Shown: in pieces, positions 13,610 to 22,174 of the stretch
Layout: each line of letters begins with the position of its first letter
Numbering within the stretch: position 1 is the first letter of the stretch
DNA from: Cognatilysobacter segetis
GTDB lineage: Bacteria; Pseudomonadota; Gammaproteobacteria; Xanthomonadales; Xanthomonadaceae
DNA length: 39,699 nucleotides
Reading direction: 5' to 3'
NCBI RefSeq assembly: GCF_004359965.1
Contig: NZ_SMRQ01000034.1
Location: forward strand, 1 to 39,699
Notes under the pieces: model-generated
Database searches by the model: none
Seen by the model: the letters and a program-made list of their open reading frames with translations, nothing else
What the model was told of the DNA's origin: nothing
Position numbers and translations under genes: made by a program

Positions 13610-14842
13610 ATGCCCGAGCCCATCGTCCGACGCACCGACCGGGGCTGGGAGCTTCCCGGCATCGCCAACCTGCACTCGCATGCATTCCAGCGCGCGATGG
13701 CGGGCCTCGCCGAACGGCAGACCGATCCCGCCGACAGCTTCTGGACGTGGCGCGAGACGATGTACTCGATGGCCGAGCGGTTCGACCCGTCGCTGCTGCG
13801 CGACGTGGCCGCGCAGCTTTACGTCGAGATGCTGGAAGCCGGCTACACGTCGGTCTGCGAATTCCACTACCTGCACCACGCTCCTGATGGCCGTCCCTAC
13901 GACGACGCGGCGGCGATGTCGCGCGCGCTCATCGAGGCGGCGCGGGAGACCGGCATCGGCCTCACGCTTCTGCCGGTGCTGTACATGGCCGGTGGCTTCG
14001 ACGGCCGCCCGCTCGCGGTGCGCCAGCGGCGGTTCGGCCACGAGGTCGACGCCTATCTGCGCTTGCTCGACACGCTGCGCGCGGATGCCGGCGCGTCGCT
14101 GACGATCGGATGCGCGCTGCACAGCCTGCGCGCGGTGCCGGAGGCGGCGATGCGCGAGGTGCTCGGCGCGCTGCCGGCGGACGCGTGCATCCACATCCAC
14201 ATCGCGGAACAGACGGCGGAGGTGGACGACTGCGTCGCCGTGCGCGGCGCGCGCCCGGTGCGCTGGCTGCTCGACCATGCGCCGGTCGACGCGCGCTGGA
14301 CGCTGGTGCACGCGACGCACCTGGATGCGGGCGAGATCGCGGGCATCGCGGCGTCGAAGGCGACGGTCGCGATCTGCACCACGACCGAAGCCAACCTCGG
14401 CGATGGCCTGTTCCCGTTGCGCGACTACCTCGACGCCGGCGGCCGCTTCGGCATCGGCTCGGACTCGCATGTGTCGGTCTCGCCGGTCGAGGAGCTGCGC
14501 TGGCTCGAATATGGCCAGCGGCTGGTCACGCACCGTCGCAACATCGCGATCGGTGCCTCCGGCAGCGTGGGCGAGACGCTGCTGGCGCATGCGATCGACA
14601 GCGCCGCCGATTCGACCGGACGCGACGCGCGCGCCGATCGCGTCGTGCTGGATGCCGCCCATCCGTTGCTCGCCGGTGCGACGACGGAGGATGTCGCGGA
14701 CCGTTGGATCTTCGCGGGCAACCGCCCGCTGGTCCGCGAGGTGGACGTCGCGGGGCAGGCGTGGGTACGCGAGGGCCGCCACGTCGCGGCCGACGCGATC
14801 GCGGCGCGTTACGCGAAGGCGATCGCGCGGCTTTCGGCCTGA
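13610..14842 (+). CDS. hutF: Formimidoylglutamate deiminase HutF (short N-terminus)
   Basis: A 410-residue amidohydrolase that deiminates N-formimidoyl-L-glutamate to N-formyl-L-glutamate and ammonia. Motifs are NLHSHAFQRAMAGLAE (metal HxH), DSFWTWRETMY (a HutF hallmark), IHIHIAEQ, LVHATHLD and IGSDSHVSVSP (metal Asp). HutF proteins are usually about 450 residues, with some 40 residues of beta-sandwich before the HSHAF motif; here only about 22 precede it. The upstream gap is too short to hide the missing part, so the truncation is real unless a sequencing error intervenes. The start lacks a strong ribosome-binding site. A HutF route implies that N-formylglutamate is then hydrolysed by HutG, which is not in the window. 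Confidence 0.93.
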   Translation: MPEPIVRRTDRGWELPGIANLHSHAFQRAMAGLAERQTDPADSFWTWRETMYSMAERFDPSLLRDVAAQLYVEMLEAGYTSVCEFHYLHHAPDGRPYDDAAAMSRALIEAARETGIGLTLLPVLYMAGGFDGRPLAVRQRRFGHEVDAYLRLLDTLRADAGASLTIGCALHSLRAVPEAAMREVLGALPADACIHIHIAEQTAEVDDCVAVRGARPVRWLLDHAPVDARWTLVHATHLDAGEIAGIAASKATVAICTTTEANLGDGLFPLRDYLDAGGRFGIGSDSHVSVSPVEELRWLEYGQRLVTHRRNIAIGASGSVGETLLAHAIDSAADSTGRDARADRVVLDAAHPLLAGATTEDVADRWIFAGNRPLVREVDVAGQAWVREGRHVAADAIAARYAKAIARLSA

Positions 14843-14845
14843 CGG

Positions 14846-16081
14846 TCAGCGCGCGTCGCGCAGGGCCGGCAGCAGCGCGGCCGGGTCGCCGTCGTTCGGC
14901 TGCGGCGCGACGCCGACGATGCGGGCCAGCATCGGGTAGACGTCGACGTTGTCGATCACCGGCAGCACGACGCCGCGGCGGAACGACGGGCCGCTGGCGA
15001 CGAACGTGGCGCGCATCGACGGCAGCGCCGGGTCGTAGCCGTGCGAGCCGGTGGTGCGGCCGGCGGGGCGCCTCGCGATCTTCGCGGCCCGGTCGCCGTT
15101 CCAGCCCTCGTCCATCTGGCAGACGATCGGCGGCACGCGCGGATTGGCGCCGTAATGCCAGCGCGCCGGCATGGTGGCGCGGGTCCAGCATTCGTAGTGG
15201 TCGTGGCGTCCGAGCAGGCGCCGCTCGGCCTCGGCTTCGCGGCCGGGCAACGGACGGAAGCCGAGCGACTGGCCCGTCGTGATGTTCGTGGCGACGTCGG
15301 CCGGCACCATGTCCTCGACCGCGACGGCATGACCCGGCGCCACCGTTGCCATGCCATGGTCGGACACCACCACCAGGTTCACGCGGCCCGCCAGTCCGCG
15401 GGCGGCGAGTCCCTGGCGCAGCCGGCCGAGGTAGCCGTCGACGGTCTGGCGCGCCTTCTCCGCATCCGCGGAGTCCGGGCCGCGGTCGTGCTCGGCGTGG
15501 TCGACGTCCTCGAAGTACAGCGTGACCAGGCGCGGGCGCGTGGCGGCCGGGCGGTCGAGCCAGCCCAGCACGGTGTCGACGCGCGCGGTGCCGGCGAACG
15601 ACTCGTCGAACGGACGCCATTCCGAGGGACGGACGCCGCCGATCGGCGCCGCGCTGCCGGGCCAGAACATCGTGGCGGTGCGGATGCCGGCCTTTTCGGC
15701 GCTCGACCAGATCGGTTCGCCGCCCGCGTCCCACCAGCGCGCATCGCCGACCGCGACCTCGTCGTCCATCGTGAAGCGGCCGAGGCGGGCGTCGTCCACC
15801 GTGTTGTGCACGAGCCCGTGGCGGTCGGGCCGCAGCCCCGTCACCAGCGTGTAGTGGTTCGGGAAGGTGAGGCTGGGATACGACGGCCGCATGCCTTCGG
15901 CGCGAACGCCGTCGCGCGCGAGCGCGTCGAGGTTCGGCATCCGGCCGCGCGCCACGTCGCCGGCGCGCAGGCCGTCGATCGAGACGAGGATGGTGGCGAC
16001 GGCCGGCGCCGGGACGGGTGCCACCGTGGTGCAGGCGGCGAGGGACAGGGCGACGGCGCAGGCGGCGAGCGTTCGGATCAC
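14846..16081 (-). CDS. Nucleotide pyrophosphatase/phosphodiesterase-type lipoprotein
   Basis: A 411-residue alkaline-phosphatase-superfamily enzyme of the NPP type. The N-terminus has a lipobox (LSLAAC, Cys17), predicting a lipoprotein anchored in an envelope membrane. The six-ligand two-zinc site is complete: VSIDGLR (Asp36), the nucleophile Thr72 in PSLTFPNHY, EDVDHAEHD, VSDHGMA and GSHGYDP. NPP enzymes cleave nucleotide phosphodiesters such as NAD or ATP; the Xanthomonas enzyme is the classic bacterial model. It converges on hutF with a three-base gap and is divergent from the NTF2-like gene. It splits hutF from hutU, with which it has no evident metabolic link. Confidence 0.9.
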   Translation of the reverse strand: MIRTLAACAVALSLAACTTVAPVPAPAVATILVSIDGLRAGDVARGRMPNLDALARDGVRAEGMRPSYPSLTFPNHYTLVTGLRPDRHGLVHNTVDDARLGRFTMDDEVAVGDARWWDAGGEPIWSSAEKAGIRTATMFWPGSAAPIGGVRPSEWRPFDESFAGTARVDTVLGWLDRPAATRPRLVTLYFEDVDHAEHDRGPDSADAEKARQTVDGYLGRLRQGLAARGLAGRVNLVVVSDHGMATVAPGHAVAVEDMVPADVATNITTGQSLGFRPLPGREAEAERRLLGRHDHYECWTRATMPARWHYGANPRVPPIVCQMDEGWNGDRAAKIARRPAGRTTGSHGYDPALPSMRATFVASGPSFRRGVVLPVIDNVDVYPMLARIVGVAPQPNDGDPAALLPALRDAR

Positions 16082-16175
16082 GGGGCGACGGACGGTGGCG
16101 GGACCATGACTTTAGCCGCTCGTCGCCGGCGCCCGGCAGCACGACCATCGCGAAACCGTCCAGAGGAGCCCTGCC

Positions 16176-16688
16176 ATGCCGCTCGCGTCCCTGCTCGTCC
16201 CGCTGCTCGCCGTGGCGCCCGTAGCCGCCCCGGCCCCGGCGCCGTTCTCGGCCGACGAATGCGCGGTGTTCGCGCGCGAGCTGTCGTTCGCGAAGTCGGT
16301 CGCCGACCATGACGCGGCCGCGTTCGCGTCGCACGTCGCGCCGGATGCCGCGTTCGCCGCCGGCTCGCCCCGGCCGCAGCGCGGCCGCGACACGATCGTG
16401 CGGGCCTGGACGCCGATCATCCGCGGCGACGGCATCCGGCTGGAGTGGTATCCGGTGCGGACCACCGCGGTGGGCGACATCGCCTGGTCGACGGGACCTG
16501 CGCTGGCGGAGGAAACGAAGGACGGCGTCACGCAGTCGCGGTTGAGCAGCTTCCAGTCGGTCTGGCGCCGCGGCGCCGACGGGCAGTGGCAGGTCGTGTT
16601 CGACGGCGGCACGCCGGGCCGCGACGCGGATGCGGCAGCGATCGCGGCGTTCCGGGCCGCCCGGCCGACGGCCTGCCCGTCGCGCTAA
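16176..16688 (+). CDS. Exported NTF2-like/DUF4440 protein
   Basis: A 170-residue protein with a signal peptide (MPLASLLVPLLAVAPVAAPA) and an NTF2/SnoaL-like cone-fold domain: a helical start (FARELSFAKSVADHDAAAFASHV), PDAAFAAGSPRPQRGRDTIV, then strands ending SFQSVWRRGADGQWQVVFDGG. The WRR...GQWQVVFDGG ending is typical of DUF4440 proteins. The fold is used for ketosteroid isomerases, cyclases and plain binding proteins, so no reaction can be assigned. The periplasm is the likely site. It lies 94 bases from the divergent phosphodiesterase gene and is followed by an imperfect hairpin (GCCGGG/CCCGGC at 16689-16706). Confidence 0.78.
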   Translation: MPLASLLVPLLAVAPVAAPAPAPFSADECAVFARELSFAKSVADHDAAAFASHVAPDAAFAAGSPRPQRGRDTIVRAWTPIIRGDGIRLEWYPVRTTAVGDIAWSTGPALAEETKDGVTQSRLSSFQSVWRRGADGQWQVVFDGGTPGRDADAAAIAAFRAARPTACPSR

Positions 16689-16773
16689 GCCGGGACTGAA
16701 CCCGGCAGGCGCTGGGCCCCCTGCGCCGGCGCATGCGGCGTATCGTGGACACACGCCCACGGGAGACACCGCC

Positions 16774-17088
16774 ATGCGCCATCGCATCGCCATCGCCACC
16801 GCGCTGCTGCTGTCCGCCGCGGCGCCTGCGTTCGCACAGGACGCGACGCCGCCATCGCCCGAGCCGGCGACGCCGGCCGCCAGGGCCCCGGCGCGCGCGG
16901 AGGCCGACGTCGACCGCCACTGCCTGCGCGAAACCGGCACCCGGATCCGGCCGCGCGCGAACAGGGCGCAGGACGCGGGTTGCCCATCGATCCATGCCGG
17001 CCGCGTCTACACGCAGGAGGATCTGCGTTCGACTGGCGAAATCGACATGGCGGACGCACTGCGCAAGCTCGACACGTCGATCCACTGA
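16774..17088 (+). CDS. Small exported two-Cys protein with a plug-like C-terminus
   Basis: A 104-residue protein with a clear signal peptide (IAIATALLLSAAAPAFAQDA), a Pro/Ala linker and a conserved-looking core containing DRHCLRETGTRIR, DAGCPS and GRVYTQEDLRSTG. The two Cys residues could form a disulfide in the periplasm. The last 28 residues, VYTQEDLRSTG...DMADALRKLD, resemble the opening of a TonB receptor plug domain, where a xT.EDI..TG...LADALR.LPG pattern is common, but no barrel follows. I do not recognise a named family. The ATG at 16774 has GGGAGA ten bases before it; a longer ORF from 16630 has no signal peptide and overlaps the upstream gene. Confidence 0.7.
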   Translation: MRHRIAIATALLLSAAAPAFAQDATPPSPEPATPAARAPARAEADVDRHCLRETGTRIRPRANRAQDAGCPSIHAGRVYTQEDLRSTGEIDMADALRKLDTSIH

Positions 17089-17105
17089 CCGCCGCGCACG
17101 CGTCC

Positions 17106-17132
17106 CGACGCCCGGCCCCGCGCCGGGCGTCG
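17106..17132 (+). terminator. Strong hairpin after the small exported gene
   Basis: A perfect 11-bp stem CGACGCCCGGC/GCCGGGCGTCG with loop CCCGC, 18 bases after the stop, followed by TCGTTTCC. The T-run is short, so termination strength is uncertain. Nearly the same arms recur at 38140-38166. Confidence 0.6.
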
Positions 17133-17148
17133 TCGTTTCCGGCGATGC

Positions 17149-17154
17149 GATAAT
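17149..17154 (+). promoter_or_regulatory. Probable -10 of hutU (GATAAT)
   Basis: GATAAT, 28 bases before the hutU start, just after the hairpin that ends the preceding transcript. It differs from TATAAT only at the first base. Transcription would begin near 17161, a leader of about 21 bases. hutU thus appears to have its own promoter. Confidence 0.5.
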
Positions 17155-17181
17155 CCGGCGATCACCGCACCGGAAGCACCG

Positions 17182-18849
<1,668 letters not shown>

Positions 18850-18874
18850 CCGAAGCCGTCAGGGGAGAACGGCG

Positions 18875-20794
18875 ATGCATTGCAGGGGACTGGGTTTGCT
18901 GCTGGCCGCCGCGGTCGGCCTCGTCGCGCCGACCGCGCGCGCCAAGGATCCGACGCTGGAGGAAATCCTCCGGCCGCCGACGCACGAACTGCTCACGATC
19001 TCGCCGACCGGCCGGTACATCGCCGCGACGATGCGCATCAAGGGCAGGATGATGCTCGCGATCATCAACCGCGAGACGCTCAAGGCCGAACGGCTCATCG
19101 ACCCGGAGGAGCGCGGCGACATCGCGCGGGTCGAATGGGCGGGACCGGAGCGGGTCTTCGTCATGAATTCGCGCCGCGGCTATCGCGTCGAGCAGGCCTA
19201 CCTCGAGCCGTACGTGGTCGCGATCAACGTCGACGGCACGCAGAAGCGCACGCTGACGACGTCGATCCTGGACACGCTGATCGACGACGACGGCCACATG
19301 CTCGTGGAGAAGTGCGGACGCTCGTCGTCGAAGGGATGCTGGACCTACGTCGAAAAGGTCGGCGTCGACGGCGTGGGCAGCGCGCAGCGCATCGCCGACG
19401 CGCCGGCGATCAACGCGAGCTTCCTCGCGGACAACGCCGGCGACGTGCGCTTTTCCTTCGTCACCGACGACGGCGATATCCAGAAGCTCTGGATGCGCAA
19501 GGGCGATGGCTGGACGCTGGTCAACGACGAAGCCGTGAGCGGCGTCGAGGTCGCGCCGATCGGGCGGTCGCGGGACGGCCGCTGGGGCTATCTGCTGAGC
19601 GAGCGCCCGGCAGGGCCGGACGTGATCGAGCGGCTCGACATGCAGGGCGGTCAGCGCGAAACCGTGCTGGCCGACCCGCGCATGGACCCGGAATACATCG
19701 TCTGGTCGGCCGACGGTCGCGAGCCGATCGGTGCCGCATACGGCGCCGGAACCCCTCGCGCGCGCTTCTGGGATGCCGCGCACCCGGACGCCGTGCTGAT
19801 GCGCCAGCTCGAGGCCGCCTTTCCCGATGACGAGGTGCGCTTCGGCAGCGGCTCGCGCGACGGGCAGTTCGTCATCGTGACCGTGGCGAGCGACCGCGAC
19901 CCCGGCAGCTTCTACCTGCTCGACCGCAAGAACCGGACCTCCGCGCTGATCGCGCGCACGCGGCCGTGGATCGGTCCGGACGAACTGAGCCCGGCGACGC
20001 CCGTGGCGTTCCGCGCGCGCGACGGCCTCGAGCTCACGGGTTACCTGACGCTGCCGTTGCGGCCCGCGGGCGCGAAGCCGCCGCTGGTCGTGCTGCCGCA
20101 CGGTGGCCCGTTCGACATCAAGGACGACTGGGCCTACGACGAGGAAACGCAGATCCTCGCCGCGCACGGCTACGCGGTGCTGCGCGTCAACTTCCGCGGG
20201 TCGGCGGGTTACGGGCGCGCTTTCACGCGGCTCGGTTACCGCGAGTGGGGTCGCAAGATGCAGGACGACCTCACCGACGCGACGCGCTGGGCGATCGGGC
20301 GGGGCGACGTCGACCCGGCGCGCACCTGCATCTGGGGAACGAGCTACGGCGGCTATGCGGCGCTGATGGGCGCGGCGCTCGAGCCTGAGCTCTATCGATG
20401 CGCGGTCGCGAGCGCGGCGCCCACGGACCTGACCATCCTGTGGCGCTGGGGCGACACCCATCGCAGCAAGTACGGCCGCGTGTTCCTCGAGGAGGCCGTC
20501 GGCAAGGACGCCAACGCGCTGCTGGCGGTGTCGCCGATTTCGTACGCGGGGAAGATCAGGCCCGCGCTCATGCTGGCGCATGGCGTGCTCGACGATCGCG
20601 TGGCCTTCGAGAACGCGCGGCAGATGACCGCGGCGTTGGAGCGCGCGGGCAAGCCGTTCGTGGGCTACTTCCCGAAGAACGAGACGCATGGCGTCTACGG
20701 GCAGGGCAATCGAGAGGCCTATTACGGCCGGGTGCTGGACTTCCTCGCCGAGCACCTCGGCGGCCGCCGTGCCGCAGGCAAGCCAACGCCCTAG
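18875..20794 (+). CDS. Exported S9 family (prolyl oligopeptidase-type) peptidase
   Basis: A 639-residue serine peptidase with a signal peptide (GLGLLLAAAVGLVAPTARA), an N-terminal beta-propeller region (about residues 30-370) and a C-terminal alpha/beta hydrolase domain. The catalytic triad is visible: Ser in WGTSYGGYAALM, Asp in AHGVLDDRV and His in NETHGVYG. The oxyanion region is VVLPHGGPFD. S9 peptidases of this S9C-like type release dipeptides or acyl-amino acids from short peptides, here probably in the periplasm. The ATG at 18875 follows GGGGAGA; an upstream in-frame start (18782) lies inside hutU. Its stop overlaps the stop of the convergent GNAT gene by four bases. Confidence 0.92.
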   Translation: MHCRGLGLLLAAAVGLVAPTARAKDPTLEEILRPPTHELLTISPTGRYIAATMRIKGRMMLAIINRETLKAERLIDPEERGDIARVEWAGPERVFVMNSRRGYRVEQAYLEPYVVAINVDGTQKRTLTTSILDTLIDDDGHMLVEKCGRSSSKGCWTYVEKVGVDGVGSAQRIADAPAINASFLADNAGDVRFSFVTDDGDIQKLWMRKGDGWTLVNDEAVSGVEVAPIGRSRDGRWGYLLSERPAGPDVIERLDMQGGQRETVLADPRMDPEYIVWSADGREPIGAAYGAGTPRARFWDAAHPDAVLMRQLEAAFPDDEVRFGSGSRDGQFVIVTVASDRDPGSFYLLDRKNRTSALIARTRPWIGPDELSPATPVAFRARDGLELTGYLTLPLRPAGAKPPLVVLPHGGPFDIKDDWAYDEETQILAAHGYAVLRVNFRGSAGYGRAFTRLGYREWGRKMQDDLTDATRWAIGRGDVDPARTCIWGTSYGGYAALMGAALEPELYRCAVASAAPTDLTILWRWGDTHRSKYGRVFLEEAVGKDANALLAVSPISYAGKIRPALMLAHGVLDDRVAFENARQMTAALERAGKPFVGYFPKNETHGVYGQGNREAYYGRVLDFLAEHLGGRRAAGKPTP

Positions 20795-21285
20795 GCCTCG
20801 TCCACCCGCGCCACCTGGAGGCTCACGCGCTTGCCCGACTCGCCGAGTCGCTGGACGCCCGCTTCGCGGAAACCCATCCGTGCATGGAAGCGTTCGGAGG
20901 CCGCATTCGGCGGCTCCACGTCGAACTCGCAGGCGACGAGCGGCACTTGTTCGCGCCGTGCGAGCGCGAATACGTTGGCGTAGAGCCGCCGGCCCAGCCC
21001 GCGGCCGCGGTATGCGGCCTCCACGACCACGCGGTCGACATAGATGAAGCGCGGATAGCGCTGGTCGAACCAGCGATAGTTCGGGCTGTCGTAGTCGGCG
21101 TGTTCGCGGAATGCCAGCACGAACGCCCGCACGCGTCCCGCGTCCTCGACGACCCGGCACAGCGCGGCGTTGCGCTGCAGCGCGGCCAGGCGCGGCGCGT
21201 CCATCGGGCTCAGCACGGCAACGGAGGCCTCGTTCAGCGCGAGCAGCGCGGGGGCGTCGGCGGGCGTGGCATCGCGCAGCAGCAT
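20791..21285 (-). CDS. GNAT family N-acetyltransferase
   Basis: A 164-residue acetyl-CoA-dependent acyltransferase. The fold's landmarks are the N-terminal LLRDATPADAPALLALNE, the strand FIYVDRVVVEAAYRGRGLGRRLY with the RGRGLG pyrophosphate-binding loop, and the C-terminal ERFHARMGFREAG. The substrate is unknown. Two ATGs lie six bases apart (21291 and 21285); I chose the second because GGAG is six bases upstream of it but abuts the first. The gene converges on the S9 peptidase with overlapping stops. Confidence 0.88.
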   Translation of the reverse strand: MLLRDATPADAPALLALNEASVAVLSPMDAPRLAALQRNAALCRVVEDAGRVRAFVLAFREHADYDSPNYRWFDQRYPRFIYVDRVVVEAAYRGRGLGRRLYANVFALARREQVPLVACEFDVEPPNAASERFHARMGFREAGVQRLGESGKRVSLQVARVDEA

Positions 21286-21332
21286 GGGCATCTCCGGGCG
21301 CGGCGATCGTAGGCGCTGGCCGGCGGCGGCGC

Positions 21333-21338
21333 TAGCAT
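21333..21338 (+). promoter_or_regulatory. Possible -10 (TAGCAT) for a leaderless transcript
   Basis: TAGCAT ends seven bases before the ATG at 21345, so transcription would begin at or near the start codon itself. No ribosome-binding site precedes the ATG. Confidence 0.4.
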
Positions 21339-21344
21339 GGCCGC

Positions 21345-21692
21345 ATGTACGAGCGACGCCGCCACCCCGTCATCAGCCGCGCGCGATTCCTGAAACGGCT
21401 CGCGGCACATGCACTGGTCGCGGTGCTGCTGGTCGGCCTGTCGCTGGGGTTGGGCATGTCCGGCTACATTGCGTTCGAACGCCTTGCACCGGTCGACGCG
21501 TTCCTCAATGCGGCGATGCTGCTCGGTGGCATGGGCCCGGTGGACGCACCGCGCAGCGAGGCCGGAAAACTCTTCGCCGGCGGCTATGCGCTCTACGCCG
21601 GCCTGGTGTTCATCGTGGCGGCAAGCCTGGTGGTGGCGCCCGTCGCGCACCGCCTGCTGCATCGTTTCCACTGGGAAGACGACAACGCCTGA
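21345..21692 (+). CDS. Two-helix membrane protein resembling a K+ channel pore without the filter
   Basis: A 115-residue protein with a basic N-terminus, one helix at about 22-44, a re-entrant-like segment at 50-66 and a second helix at about 76-99, then a short acidic tail. The order FERLAPVDAFLNAAMLL, GGMGPVD, EAGKLFAGGYALYAGLVF follows the two-helix potassium channel pore (DAFYFAVVTLTT, VGYGD, GRLFA.FY.L.G) closely, but GGMGPVD stands where TVGYGD should be. I know similar proteins as conserved hypotheticals, not by function. It could be a channel-fold protein with another ion preference or a non-conducting one. The likeness is by eye only. It converges on the gene pair at 21753. Confidence 0.75.
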   Translation: MYERRRHPVISRARFLKRLAAHALVAVLLVGLSLGLGMSGYIAFERLAPVDAFLNAAMLLGGMGPVDAPRSEAGKLFAGGYALYAGLVFIVAASLVVAPVAHRLLHRFHWEDDNA

Positions 21693-21709
21693 GCGCGTCA
21701 CCGACATGC

Positions 21710-21733
21710 GAACGCCGCCCGCGGGCGGCGTTC
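21710..21733. terminator. Perfect palindrome between convergent genes
   Basis: An 11-bp arm GAACGCCGCCC, two bases, and its exact complement, 17 bases after the stop of the two-helix protein and 20 bases after the stop of the convergent tail-anchored protein. There is no T-run. It is well placed to mark the 3' ends of both transcripts. Confidence 0.55.
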
Positions 21734-21752
21734 CAAGCACTCGCGCCGGCGG

Positions 21753-22163
21753 TCAGCTGCCGCGACGCAGCCACATCACGGCGAGCAGCCCGACCAGGCC
21801 GACGATCGCCACCGAATGCACCTTCTTCGAGCCGCGTGCGTCGCTGAAGAGGCCTTCGACCACGTTCACGCGGTCGGCGAGCAGCAGCATCATCCAGTGG
21901 CGGAGGCGGCCCTCGCTGTGCCGGAACGCGGCGCGGCGGATCTTGCCCGACAGGCCGCTGGGCGGGCACGCCGTGCCGAACACCGGCGTGTTACCGGGGC
22001 GCTCGATCGAGTGCAGCACCTCGACGGTCTGCGGCTGGGCCTCCGGAACATCCCAATGCGGGTTGCCCATCCGCGGCGGCTGGCGTTCCATTGGAACCGC
22101 GGGACGCTTGCTGCGGTCAAGGTCGGCGCCCCAGCCGTTGATCTGCGAACGGTCGAAAGTCAT
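21753..22163 (-). CDS. Tail-anchored protein encoded behind the alcohol dehydrogenase
   Basis: A 136-residue protein with a soluble N-terminal part starting MTFDRSQINGWGADLD and continuing RSKRPAVPMERQPPR, then a Pro-rich segment, RHWMMLLLADRVNVVEGLFSDARG, and one C-terminal helix (VAIVGLVGLLAVMWL) ending RRGS. The NGWGADLDR and PAVPMER segments look conserved, and I recall similar unnamed proteins beside zinc alcohol dehydrogenases, but I cannot give a family name. It starts 11 bases after the dehydrogenase stop, so the two are cotranscribed. The C-terminal helix would hold it on the inner membrane, possibly docking the dehydrogenase; that is inference. Confidence 0.75.
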   Translation of the reverse strand: MTFDRSQINGWGADLDRSKRPAVPMERQPPRMGNPHWDVPEAQPQTVEVLHSIERPGNTPVFGTACPPSGLSGKIRRAAFRHSEGRLRHWMMLLLADRVNVVEGLFSDARGSKKVHSVAIVGLVGLLAVMWLRRGS

Positions 22164-22174
22164 GCGGTGGCTCC

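Noticed and set aside
14526-16940. 804-residue minus-strand open frame across hutF, the phosphodiesterase and the NTF2-like gene
   Set aside because: Shadow frame; it spans parts of three genes on both strands, and the translation shows no domain.
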